A stretch of 64,000 nt of DNA from Actinomadura syzygii. Lineage in GTDB: Bacteria; Actinomycetota; Actinomycetes; Streptosporangiales; Streptosporangiaceae. The translations under genes and the position numbers were made by a program. Below are positions 50,877-59,247 of the stretch, one piece after another. The stretch covers positions 310,001 to 374,000 of the forward strand of contig NZ_VSFF01000011.1 of NCBI RefSeq assembly GCF_008085905.1. Direction: 5' to 3'. Position 1 is the stretch's first letter. Each line of letters opens with the position of its first letter. Under the pieces are notes generated by a model. It was not told the origin of the DNA. It ran no database searches and saw nothing but the letters and a program-made list of their open reading frames with translations.

Positions 50877-53384
50877 GTGAGCCTTATCGATGAGCTTCCC
50901 ACCGGAAACGACGCCGACGCCGATTCGCTGTTCGAGGCGTTCGAACGGTGGGTGTCGGGACGCGGGATCACGTTGTATCCCGCACAGGAGGAAGCGCTCA
51001 TCGAGGTCGTGTCCGGGGCGAACGTGATCCTGTCCACGCCGACCGGGTCGGGCAAGAGCCTGGTGGCGGCGGGCGCGCTGTTCGCGGCGCTGGGCCATGA
51101 CAAGGTCGGCTTCTACACCGCGCCGATCAAGGCGCTGGTGTCGGAGAAGTTCTTCGACCTCTGCGAAATGTTCGGACGCGACAACGTCGGCATGATGACG
51201 GGCGACGCCAGCGTCAACGCGGACGCGCCCATCGTGTGCTGCACCGCCGAGGTGCTCGCCAACATCGCGCTCAGGGACGGCGCCGACGCCGACATCGGCG
51301 TGGTCGTCATGGACGAGTTCCATTTCTACGCCGAGCCCGAGCGCGGCTGGGCGTGGCAGATCCCGCTGCTCGAACTGCCGCAGACGCAGTTCCTGCTGAT
51401 GTCGGCCACGCTCGGCGACGTCACGTTCTTCCAGAAGGACCTGACGCGGCGGACGGGACGCCAGACCGCGCTGGTGACGTCGGCGGAGCGGCCCGTCCCG
51501 CTGATCTACGACTACCGGGTGACGCCGCTGCACGAGACGATCGAGGAGTTGCTCGCCGAGCAGAAGGCGCCGATCTACCTGGTGCACTTCACGCAGGCGG
51601 CGGCGATCGAGCGGGCGCAGTCGCTGATGAGCGTCAACGTGTGCACCAAGGCGGAGAAGGCGCGGATCGCGGAGCTGATCGGGAGCTTCCGGTTCACGAC
51701 GAAGTTCGGACGGAACCTGTCGCGGTTCGTCCGGCACGGGATCGGGGTGCACCACGCGGGGATGCTGCCGAAGTACCGGCGACTCGTGGAGCGGCTCGCC
51801 CAGGCCGGGCTGCTCAAGGTCATCTGCGGGACGGACACCCTCGGCGTCGGTGTCAACGTCCCCATCCGCACGGTCGTGTTCACCGCGCTGAGCAAGTACG
51901 ACGGGCATCGGGTGCGGCGGCTGCGCGCCCGCGAGTTCCACCAGATCGCCGGACGCGCCGGACGCGCCGGTTTCGACACGGTCGGCTTCGTCGTCGCGCA
52001 GGCCCCCGAGCACGTCGTGGAGAACGAGAAGGCCCTCGCGAAGGCGGGCGACGATCCGAAGAAGCGCCGGAAGGTGCAGCGGAAGAAGCCGCCGGAGGGG
52101 TTCGTCGGCTGGGACGAGGACGTCTTCGCCAAGCTCCAGAAGGCCGAGCCGGAGATGCTGAGGTCCCGGTTCCAGGTCAGCCACGCGATGCTGCTGTCGG
52201 TGATCGCGCGTCCAGGCAACGCGTTCCAGGCGATGAAGCGGCTGCTGACCGACAACCACGAGGAGCCCGCGGCGCGCCGCCGCCACATCTCCCGGGCGAT
52301 CGCGATCTACCGGTCGCTGCTCTCGGCCGGGGTGGTGGAGGTGCTGGCCGAGCCGGACGAGCTGGGCCGGTACGCGCGGATCACCGTCGACCTCCAGGAG
52401 GACTTCGCGCTCAACCAGGCGCTGTCGACGTTCGCGCTGGCGGCGTTCGAGGTGCTCGACCCGGCGTCGCCGTCGTACGCGCTGGACGTCCTGTCGGTGA
52501 TCGAGGCGACTCTGGAGGACCCGCGGCAGATCCTCGCGGCGCAGGTCAACAAGGCGCGGGGCGAGGCCGTCCAGGAGATGAAGGCGGAGGGCATCGAGTA
52601 CGAGGAGCGGATGGAGCTGCTCCAGGAGGTCGACCACCCGAAGCCGCTGGAGGAGGTGCTCGACGCCGCGTACGGGATCTACCGGGCGGGCCATCCGTGG
52701 GTCGGCGACCATCCGCTGCGCCCGAAGTCGGTGGTGCGCGACATGTTCGAGCGCGCGATGACGTTCACCGAGTACATCGGGTTCTACGAGCTGGCGCGGG
52801 CGGAGGGGCTCGTCCTGCGGTACCTGTCGGGCGCGTACAAGGCGCTGCAGCAGACCGTCCCGGAGTCGATCAAGACGGACGACCTGATCGACCTGATCGA
52901 GTGGCTGGGCGAGCTGGTCCGGCAGGTCGACTCCAGCCTCCTGGACGAGTGGGAGCAGCTCGCGAACCCCACCGACGAGGAGCTGGACGCGCCGATCCAG
53001 GAGCGGATCACCAGGGTGACGGCGAACGCGCGGGCGTTCCGGGTGCTGGTGCGCAACGCGATGTTCCGCCGGGTGGAGCTGGCGGCGCTGGAGAAGTACG
53101 CGGAGCTGGGCGACCTCGACCCGGACTTCGGCGCGGCCGGGTGGGCGGACGCCATGGACGGGTACTTCGCCGAGCATGACGAGCTGCTCACCGGCCCCGA
53201 CGCGCGCGGTCCGAAGCTCCTCCAGATCGAGGAGGTCCCCGAGGACGAGTTGTGGCGCGTCCGGCAGGTGTTCGACGATCCCGAGGGCCACCACGACTGG
53301 GGGATCAGCGCCGAGGTCGACCTCGCGGGCTCGGACCAGGAGGGCGAGGCGGTCGTCCGCGTGACCGCCGTCGACCGGCTCTGA
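50877..53384 (+). CDS. Ski2-like DEAD/DEAH-box RNA helicase with DUF3516-type C-terminus
   Basis: An 835-residue helicase. Walker A T-P-T-G-S-G-K-S is at 54-61, the Walker B box reads D-E-F-H at 146-149, S-A-T follows near 177 and motif VI Q-I-A-G-R-A-G-R-A-G near 358. The long C-terminal region has the helical form of actinobacterial DUF3516 helicases, probably acting on RNA. GTG 50877 is preferred over the GTG at 50850 because GGAGG-like sequence precedes it. The nitrilase-family gene follows by 18 bases. A housekeeping role is likely. Confidence 0.9.
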   Translation: MSLIDELPTGNDADADSLFEAFERWVSGRGITLYPAQEEALIEVVSGANVILSTPTGSGKSLVAAGALFAALGHDKVGFYTAPIKALVSEKFFDLCEMFGRDNVGMMTGDASVNADAPIVCCTAEVLANIALRDGADADIGVVVMDEFHFYAEPERGWAWQIPLLELPQTQFLLMSATLGDVTFFQKDLTRRTGRQTALVTSAERPVPLIYDYRVTPLHETIEELLAEQKAPIYLVHFTQAAAIERAQSLMSVNVCTKAEKARIAELIGSFRFTTKFGRNLSRFVRHGIGVHHAGMLPKYRRLVERLAQAGLLKVICGTDTLGVGVNVPIRTVVFTALSKYDGHRVRRLRAREFHQIAGRAGRAGFDTVGFVVAQAPEHVVENEKALAKAGDDPKKRRKVQRKKPPEGFVGWDEDVFAKLQKAEPEMLRSRFQVSHAMLLSVIARPGNAFQAMKRLLTDNHEEPAARRRHISRAIAIYRSLLSAGVVEVLAEPDELGRYARITVDLQEDFALNQALSTFALAAFEVLDPASPSYALDVLSVIEATLEDPRQILAAQVNKARGEAVQEMKAEGIEYEERMELLQEVDHPKPLEEVLDAAYGIYRAGHPWVGDHPLRPKSVVRDMFERAMTFTEYIGFYELARAEGLVLRYLSGAYKALQQTVPESIKTDDLIDLIEWLGELVRQVDSSLLDEWEQLANPTDEELDAPIQERITRVTANARAFRVLVRNAMFRRVELAALEKYAELGDLDPDFGAAGWADAMDGYFAEHDELLTGPDARGPKLLQIEEVPEDELWRVRQVFDDPEGHHDWGISAEVDLAGSDQEGEAVVRVTAVDRL

Positions 53385-53402
53385 AAGAGGAGGGACATTC
53401 GC

Positions 53403-54203
53403 ATGGTGCAGGTCGCGGTGGCGCAGTTCGCGCCGGGCGTGAACAAGGACGAGAACCTCGCGACGATCGGCAAGCTGGCGGGCGAGGCGGCCGGACGGGG
53501 CGCGGCGGTCGTCGTGTTCCCCGAGTTCGCCATGTTCACCGCGCCGAAGCTCGACCAGCGGTTCCTGGACTCCGCTGAGCCGCTCGACGGCCCGTTCACC
53601 ACCGGGCTCGCGGAGCTGGCGACCCGGCTCGGCGTCCACGTCGTCGCGGGCGTCAACGAGCGGCTGGACGACCCCGACCGCATCTCCAACACGCTCCTCG
53701 CCATCGGCCCCGGCGGCGACGTCGTCGCCGAGTACCGCAAGCTCCACCTGTACGACGCGTTCGGGTACAAGGAGTCGGCGGTGGTCCGTGCCGGTGAGAT
53801 CGGGGAGCCGCAGACGTTCGCGGTCGAGGGCGTCACGTTCGGCATGCAGACCTGCTACGACGTCCGGTTCCCGGAGGTGACGCGGCGGATCGTGGACGCG
53901 GGCGCCGACGTCCTCGCGCTGCCCGCCGACTGGGTGCCGGGCCCGCTGAAGGAGGACCACTGGCGGACGCTCGTCCGGGCCCGCGCGATCGAGAACACCG
54001 TCTACGTCGCCGCCGCCGGGCAGTGCGCCCCGACCGGCGCCGGGAACAGCATGGTCGTCGACCCGATGGGCGTGGTGGCGGCCGGGCTGGGCGACGGGAC
54101 GGGCGTGGCGTCCGCGGAGGTGTCGCCCGAGCGGATCGCGGCCGTCCGGAAGACGAACCCGGCCCTGAGCCTCCGCCGCTTCACCGTCGCGCCCGCCCGC
54201 TGA
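53403..54203 (+). CDS. Carbon-nitrogen hydrolase (nitrilase superfamily amidase)
   Basis: A 266-residue amidase of the nitrilase superfamily. The catalytic triad is visible: Glu41 in F-P-E-F, Lys113 in Y-R-K-L-H-L-Y-D-A-F and Cys151 in Q-T-C-Y-D-V-R-F-P-E. The Y-D-A-F and C-Y-D-V-R-F-P-E motifs are close to Nit/omega-amidase members, which hydrolyse deaminated glutathione or omega-amides. AGAGGAGGG lies before ATG 53403. It is likely co-transcribed with the helicase gene. Confidence 0.9.
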   Translation: MVQVAVAQFAPGVNKDENLATIGKLAGEAAGRGAAVVVFPEFAMFTAPKLDQRFLDSAEPLDGPFTTGLAELATRLGVHVVAGVNERLDDPDRISNTLLAIGPGGDVVAEYRKLHLYDAFGYKESAVVRAGEIGEPQTFAVEGVTFGMQTCYDVRFPEVTRRIVDAGADVLALPADWVPGPLKEDHWRTLVRARAIENTVYVAAAGQCAPTGAGNSMVVDPMGVVAAGLGDGTGVASAEVSPERIAAVRKTNPALSLRRFTVAPAR

Positions 54204-54294
54204 GGAACCGCACGAGACGCTCGCCGGTATCGAGGCGGCAACAGTAGCGGCGTTTCTGCGTGTCCGTTCGGATGCGGAGCGTGACCATCGGTGG

Positions 54295-54810
54295 GTGCGT
54301 CTTTCGTCGAAGGTTCCGCCCGCCGGGTACACCCGCGCCGGGCCGAGGCCGCCGCGCCGCCGTCCGCCGCTCCGGGCGGTCGTGGCGGCGGCGGTCGCGG
54401 CCGTCCTGGGAACGGGGGTGCTCGCCGCCGTGCTCGTCACCGTGCACGGGGCGGCGGGCCGCCCGGCTCCCGTCCGTCCCGCCGCGCCGGACACGGTCAC
54501 GCCGTCGTCCGTCCCGGCGCCGCCGCCCGCCCCGAAGAGCGGCGCGGCGGAACCGGGACGCGTCGGCGCCAAACCGAAACGAGCGGGCGGCGGGTCCGCG
54601 AAACCGCGCGGCACCCGGGCGGTTCCGACGCGGAGGCGTCCCACCGCCAGCGGGCGCCCGCGCTCGCGTCCCTCGAAACGGCCGAAGGCCAGGCCGCGGC
54701 CGGGCGTGCCGCCGTGGGTGCGGTCCGAATGCGCCCGCCGCTTCCCGGACGACCCGCGCCGCCGGGCCGCCTGCGTCGCCGTCCTCAGCGGCCGGTTCGG
54801 CGGACGCTGA
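54295..54810 (+). CDS. Single-pass Pro/Arg-rich membrane protein
   Basis: A 171-residue protein. A basic N-terminus (residues 1-27) precedes one membrane helix at about 28-48. A long disordered stretch rich in Pro, Arg, Ala and Lys follows, then a short conserved-looking end W-V-R-S-E-C-A-R-R-F-P-D-D with two cysteines. The topology would place the tail outside. I recognise no family. The GTG start is the only reasonable one. Confidence 0.6.
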   Translation: MRLSSKVPPAGYTRAGPRPPRRRPPLRAVVAAAVAAVLGTGVLAAVLVTVHGAAGRPAPVRPAAPDTVTPSSVPAPPPAPKSGAAEPGRVGAKPKRAGGGSAKPRGTRAVPTRRRPTASGRPRSRPSKRPKARPRPGVPPWVRSECARRFPDDPRRRAACVAVLSGRFGGR

Positions 54811-54824
54811 CCGGCCGCGGGGGG

Positions 54825-55373
54825 TCAGGCGGCCTTCGACCGCGTCAGCCGCTCGGCCTCGGCGCGGAGCGCGGGGAGGTCGGCGCCGGCCTCGGCCGCG
54901 AGCCGCGCCGACAGGGACTTCTCGTCCTGGAGGAGGCCGAGCAGGAGATGGCCGGCGCGGATGTCCCCCGACTTGAGCCGGAGCGACTGCCGCAGGCTCA
55001 GCTCCAGGGCCTTCTTCGCCCTCGGCGTGAATGGGATGTGGCCCTTGCGGACGGCGCCGCGCTCGCCCGCCGGGGCGTCGAGGGCGCCCTCGCCGAACGT
55101 CCGCTCCGTCGCCTCCCGGACGGCGTCGAGGTCGATGCCGAGCGTGCTCAGCGCCTCGGGGTCGAGGGGGTCGGCCGACCCGTGGACGAGCCGTGCCCGG
55201 ACGTCGCCCGCGGTCAGCCCGTGCGCGGCCGCGGCCCGCGCCTCCGGGCCGTCCGAGGCGAGCAGGGAGAGCAGCAGGTGCTCGGTGCCGATGTGGTGGT
55301 GCCGCAGCCGCCGGGCCTCCTCCTGCGCCCCGGCGACGATCTCCCGCGCGTCGGCGGTGAAGCGCTCGAACAT
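54825..55373 (-). CDS. Clp N-terminal domain protein (ClpC-N-like)
   Basis: A 182-residue protein made of two Clp-N repeats, the substrate and adaptor-binding domain of ClpC, without any ATPase part. The start M-F-E-R-F-T-A-D-A-R is typical of ClpC. The first repeat has H-I-G-T-E-H-L-L-L-S-L near residue 27 and the second I-R-A-G-H-L-L-L-G-L near 140. It may bind Clp substrates or adaptors and modulate ClpC. It follows the HTH gene by four bases in one operon. Confidence 0.88.
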   Translation of the reverse strand: MFERFTADAREIVAGAQEEARRLRHHHIGTEHLLLSLLASDGPEARAAAAHGLTAGDVRARLVHGSADPLDPEALSTLGIDLDAVREATERTFGEGALDAPAGERGAVRKGHIPFTPRAKKALELSLRQSLRLKSGDIRAGHLLLGLLQDEKSLSARLAAEAGADLPALRAEAERLTRSKAA

Positions 55374-55377
55374 CCCG

Positions 55378-55614
55378 CTAGTCCTCCTTCTTCAGAATGC
55401 GGCGCCTGCCGCCGCCGTGCTTCTTGTGGACGGCCTGCCTGCTCACCCCGAGGCACACCGCGATCTCCTGCCAGGACCAGCCCTGCTCGCGGGCGCTCGC
55501 GACCTGCAGCGCCTCCAGGCGCTCGGACAGTTCGCGCAGCGCCCGGACGGCCCGCAGCCCCACCGCGGGGTCCCGGCTGCTCGCCTCCTGGGCGAGCGTC
55601 ACTCCATCGCTCAT
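55378..55614 (-). CDS. Small helix-turn-helix protein
   Basis: A 78-residue protein. A helical first half leads to an HTH, G-W-S-W-Q-E-I-A-V-C-L-G-V-S-R-Q-A-V-H-K-K near residues 45-65, then a basic tail. ATG 55614 lies almost at the predicted transcription start, so the message may be leaderless. Twin TGTCAA-N6-TTGACG sites overlap the promoter, implying autoregulation together with the Clp-N gene. Confidence 0.85.
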   Translation of the reverse strand: MSDGVTLAQEASSRDPAVGLRAVRALRELSERLEALQVASAREQGWSWQEIAVCLGVSRQAVHKKHGGGRRRILKKED

Positions 55615-55617
55615 GCC

Positions 55618-55663
55618 TGTCAATGTAGGTTGACGCCTGCCCGAGTGTCAACCCACGTTGACG
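55618..55663 (-). promoter_or_regulatory. Promoter with twin operators for the HTH/Clp-N operon
   Basis: Two 18-base palindromes, TGTCAA-TGTAGG-TTGACG (55618-55635) and TGTCAA-CCCACG-TTGACG (55646-55663), are spaced 28 bases start to start. On the minus strand a -35 TTGACA (55651-55646) and a -10 TACATT (55627-55622) are 18 bases apart and lie within these sites. A protein bound there would block RNA polymerase. Confidence 0.75.
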
Positions 55664-55673
55664 CGCGCCGTGC

Positions 55674-56693
55674 CTAGCGGACGGCGATCAGGGTCGTGAG
55701 GAGATCGTCGAGGTTGACGAGACCTGCGGCGCGCCCGTCCGGGGTGACGGCCAGGCCGAGATGGCTGTGGTGGCGTTTCAGGATCGCGACCGCCTCGCCG
55801 ACCGGCGTCGCGATCGGCATCGCGGGCACCGGGTGCGCCAGCTCGTCCGCCGGGGTCTTCCGGCCCCGCGCGCGGGCCAGGTAGGCGTCCCGGACGTGCA
55901 CCATCCGCGCCGAGCCGGACCGCCTGCCGCCGCGCAGCACGATCCGCAGGCTGCCGGTCTGGACGGAGGCGTCGATCACCTCCTGCGGAGTCGCCGCCGC
56001 GGGCACCGACACCACCTCCGAGACCGGGACGACGAGCTCGGCGAGCGGGGCGCGCGGCGCGTCCAGCGCGGCGGTGAGCAGGGTCAGCTCGGTGTCGCCG
56101 ATCAGCCCGAGCCGCCGCGAGTCCTGCGCGATGCTGCGCAGCTGCTCCGGCGTCCGCGACACCTCCCGCGCGTTCACCGGTTGGACGCCGACGAGCCGCA
56201 GCAGCAGGTTCGTCGTCCCGTTCAGCGCGGCGAGCAGCGGCCGGACGACGGTCGCGAACCCGCGGAACGGCAGCCCGAGCACCGCCGCCGACCGCTCCGG
56301 ATCGGTGATCGCCACCGACTTCGGCGCCATCTCGCCGACGACCATGTGCAGGAACGTCACGAGCGCCAGCGCGATGACGAACGCGACCGCATGCGCCGCG
56401 CCGGACGGCAGCCCCGCCGCGTGGAACGGCGGGAGGAGCGTCTCCGCGAACACCGGCTCGGACACGAGCCCGAGGCCGAGCGAGCACATCGTGATGCCGA
56501 GCTGCGCCCCGGCGAGCGTGAGCGACAGCTCGTCGATCCCGGCGACCGCCGCGGCGGCGGCCCGGCCGCCCCGCGCGGCGGCGCGTTCCAGCCGCGGCCG
56601 CCGGGCCGCGACCAGCGCGAACTCGGTGGCGACGAAGAAGCCGTTCGCGGCGAGCAGCGCGAGCGTGACGGGCGCGCCGAGAGCCAGGTTCAT
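55674..56693 (-). CDS. CorC/HlyC-type CNNM-domain membrane protein
   Basis: A 339-residue protein with an N-terminal CNNM (DUF21) transmembrane domain of about three to four helices and a C-terminal CBS-pair region. Diagnostic CNNM motifs are T-E-F-A-L-V near 23, G-A-Q-L-G-I-T near 62 and G-E-M-A-P-K near 119. Members are proposed Mg2+/Co2+ transporters or efflux modulators. The CBS part is short and there is no CorC_HlyC tail, unlike the neighbour. The ATG overlaps the upstream gene's stop by four bases. Confidence 0.87.
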   Translation of the reverse strand: MNLALGAPVTLALLAANGFFVATEFALVAARRPRLERAAARGGRAAAAAVAGIDELSLTLAGAQLGITMCSLGLGLVSEPVFAETLLPPFHAAGLPSGAAHAVAFVIALALVTFLHMVVGEMAPKSVAITDPERSAAVLGLPFRGFATVVRPLLAALNGTTNLLLRLVGVQPVNAREVSRTPEQLRSIAQDSRRLGLIGDTELTLLTAALDAPRAPLAELVVPVSEVVSVPAAATPQEVIDASVQTGSLRIVLRGGRRSGSARMVHVRDAYLARARGRKTPADELAHPVPAMPIATPVGEAVAILKRHHSHLGLAVTPDGRAAGLVNLDDLLTTLIAVR

Positions 56694-58039
56694 CGCTGCT
56701 CCTCCCTTTCGTCCTCCGACGCCCGCACGACGGTGCGGACGCGGATCAGCCCCGGCACGTGCCGCCGGACGGTCAGCACCTCGATCACGGCGGTGCGGGC
56801 GGGCTCGTCCAGCCGGTCCGGCTGGAGGTCGATCGTCACGACGTCGCCGCGCCGCGCCACCCGTCCGAGCCGTTTCAGCAGGAGGCCCGCGACGGTCTCG
56901 TAGTCGCCCTCGGGGAGCCCGATGCCCGTCTCGTGGGCGACCTCGTCCATCCGGAGGCCCGCGTCGGTCGTCCACCACTCGCCGGTGCGGATCGCGACGT
57001 CCTCGTCGGGCTCGTTCTCGTCGGCGATCTCACCGACCAGCTCCTCGGACACGTCCTCCCAGGTCACGATGCCCGCGAAGCCGCCGTACTCGTCCACCAC
57101 GCAGGCGAACGGCGCGGCGGCGCCCTGCAGCCGGAGGACGACGTCCGGCAGCGGCAGCGAGGACGGCAGCAGCAGCGGCTCCCGCGCGATCGCGCGGACC
57201 TCGGTGCGCTCCGCCTCGGCCGGGGCGAGCCGGATCAGCTCCGCGAGGCCGACGACGCCGACGAGGTCGTCGACGCTGTCGCCGACGACCGGGTACCGGG
57301 AGTGCCCGCTCGCCAGGATCACCTCGTCGAGCTCGGCGGCGCGGGCGGACGCGGGCACGGTCACCACGTCCACGCGGGGGATCATCACCTCCTCGGCGTC
57401 CAGCTCGGCGAACACGAGGGCGCGCTCCAGCAGGTCGGCGTGGCCCGCCTGGAGCTTCTCGCCGGACTCGCCGATGATGTGCCCGAGCTCCTCCAGCGTC
57501 GCGCCGTGGTGCAGCTCCTCGACCGGCTCGATGCCGACCGCGCGGACGAGCCGGTTCGCCGCCGCGTCGAACAGCCTGATCAGCGGCCCGGCCACCGTCA
57601 GGTACGCGAGCGTGGACGCGGCCAGCGCCCGCGCCATCGGCTCCGCCTTCGCCAGCGCCAGGTTCTTCGGGAACAGCTCGCCCAGCACCATCTGCAGGAC
57701 GGTCGCGAACCCGAACCCGAGCGCCACCGCGAGCCCGCCGGACAGCGCCGCCGGGACCCCGGCCGCGTCCAGCGCCGGGTCGATGAGGCCGCCCAGCGCG
57801 GGCTTCGCGATGAACCCGACGACCAGGGCGGTGACGGTGATGCCGAGCTGCGCCCCGGACAGCATGAACGACAGCCGTCCCATGACCCGCACCGCCCGCT
57901 CGGCGGCCCGGTCGCCCTCCGCCGCGCGGGCGTCGAGCACCGGACGGTCCGCCGTGACGAACGCGAACTCCTGCGCCACGAAGTAGCCCGTCGCGACGGT
58001 CAGCACGAGGACGGCCAGCAGCCCCAGCCCCGCGATCAC
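56690..58039 (-). CDS. CorC/HlyC-family membrane protein with CBS domains
   Basis: A 449-residue protein. The CNNM transmembrane domain spans about residues 1-190 (Q-E-F-A-F-V, G-A-Q-L-G-I-T, G-E-L-F-P-K-N-L). Two CBS domains follow, with S-R-Y-P-V-V-G-D near 245 and F-A-C-V-V-D-E-Y-G-G near 310. The CorC_HlyC tail is present at about 340-430. GTG 58039 is the start. Together the two coupled genes may encode a heteromeric divalent-metal transport or regulatory unit. Confidence 0.9.
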   Translation of the reverse strand: MIAGLGLLAVLVLTVATGYFVAQEFAFVTADRPVLDARAAEGDRAAERAVRVMGRLSFMLSGAQLGITVTALVVGFIAKPALGGLIDPALDAAGVPAALSGGLAVALGFGFATVLQMVLGELFPKNLALAKAEPMARALAASTLAYLTVAGPLIRLFDAAANRLVRAVGIEPVEELHHGATLEELGHIIGESGEKLQAGHADLLERALVFAELDAEEVMIPRVDVVTVPASARAAELDEVILASGHSRYPVVGDSVDDLVGVVGLAELIRLAPAEAERTEVRAIAREPLLLPSSLPLPDVVLRLQGAAAPFACVVDEYGGFAGIVTWEDVSEELVGEIADENEPDEDVAIRTGEWWTTDAGLRMDEVAHETGIGLPEGDYETVAGLLLKRLGRVARRGDVVTIDLQPDRLDEPARTAVIEVLTVRRHVPGLIRVRTVVRASEDEREEQR

Positions 58040-58192
58040 CCTGTCTCCCTTCGTCTCCGGTCGATGTGCGAGATCTACCTACCCGTCATGCGTCCCTCTC
58101 CCATCGGAAGATCAGGACGGTTATCTACCGCTCTGCGTGGAATGAACCATGAACGAGCAGAGGCCGCGGCCACCGGATGCGAGGGGGCGCCC

Positions 58193-59152
58193 ATGCCCAA
58201 GCCGTTCGCGTCGTCCGCAGATCTGGGCGACAAGACCCCGACCCTGGAGATCCTGGCCGACGGCGTGTACGCGCTCACCGCCGAGGGCGACCCGAACATC
58301 GGCGCCGTCGAGGGCGAGGACTTCCTCGTCTGCTTCGAGGCCCTCGCCACGCCCGCCGCCGCCCGGGACTGGCTCACGGTGCTGCGGGCGCACACCGACA
58401 AGCCGATCCGGTACCTCGTCCTGTCGCACTACCACGCCGTCCGGACGCTGGGCGCCAGCGCGTTCAACGCCCCGGTGATCATCGCCCACGACCGCACCCG
58501 CTCGCTGATCGCCGAGCGCGGCAAGCAGGACTGGGAGTCGGAGCTCGGCCGGATGCCCCGGCTGTTCAAGGACCCGGACGGCATCCCCGGCCTCACCTGG
58601 CCGACCACGACGTTCTCCAGCACGCTCACCATCGACCTCGGCGGCGACCGCGGCGACCTCGACCTCGCCTACTGCGGACGCGGCCACACCGAGGGCGACA
58701 TCGTCGCCTGGCTGCCCCGGCACCGCATCCTGTTCGCCGGGGACCTCGTCGAGACGCAGGCCGCCCTCTACACCGGGGACGCCTTCCACCGCGAATGGGC
58801 GACGGGCACGCTCGACCACGTCGCCTCGTTCGGCGCGGAGACGCTCGTCGGCGGGCGCGGCGCCGTCGCGCACGGCCGGGACGAGGCGGCCGCCGCCGTC
58901 GCGCAGACCCGCGACTTCCTGGACACGATGATCCGCGAGACCGGCCGCGTCAAAGACGCGGGCGGTGCGCTCAGGGACGCCTTCGAGGCCGTCCACGCCG
59001 CGCTCGCGCCCGCCTACGGCCGCTGGCCGATCTTCGAGCACTGCCTGCCGTTCGACGTGTCCCGCCTCTGGGACGAGATGGACGGCGTCGAACGTCCCCG
59101 GATCTGGACGGCCGACCGCGACCGCGAGGTCTGGGCCGCGCTACAGGACTGA
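58193..59152 (+). CDS. Metallo-beta-lactamase-fold hydrolase with altered metal motif
   Basis: A 319-residue MBL-fold protein. The canonical H-x-H-x-D-H motif is replaced by S-H-Y-H-A-V-R near residue 80, losing the Asp and the third His. Later ligands G-R-G-H-T-E-G-D near 162 and F-A-G-D-L-V near 183 are kept. A related subgroup with H-Y-H-A-V-R exists, so this is a family trait rather than damage. GAGGGGG precedes ATG 58193. It may bind one metal and hydrolyse an unknown ester or lactone. Confidence 0.85.
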   Translation: MPKPFASSADLGDKTPTLEILADGVYALTAEGDPNIGAVEGEDFLVCFEALATPAAARDWLTVLRAHTDKPIRYLVLSHYHAVRTLGASAFNAPVIIAHDRTRSLIAERGKQDWESELGRMPRLFKDPDGIPGLTWPTTTFSSTLTIDLGGDRGDLDLAYCGRGHTEGDIVAWLPRHRILFAGDLVETQAALYTGDAFHREWATGTLDHVASFGAETLVGGRGAVAHGRDEAAAAVAQTRDFLDTMIRETGRVKDAGGALRDAFEAVHAALAPAYGRWPIFEHCLPFDVSRLWDEMDGVERPRIWTADRDREVWAALQD

Positions 59153-59247
59153 CCCGGCGATGGGCCCGCGGCAGCGTCCGATGTCCGGATCCCGTGACAT
59201 TCGTGGAGCCGGGCCGCCCGCCTGCCTAGGGTCGGTGGGGAGTGCCC

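Noticed and set aside
50877..54203. The DUF3516-type helicase and amidase as further parts of the HSP90-like defence cassette
   Set aside because: Both look like widespread actinobacterial genes with host-like composition, so adjacency alone is not enough.
50823..54644. A 1273-codon minus-strand frame
   Set aside because: It covers the helicase and amidase genes on the other strand, whose motifs are all intact; its product is Arg/Asp/Leu-rich without domains.
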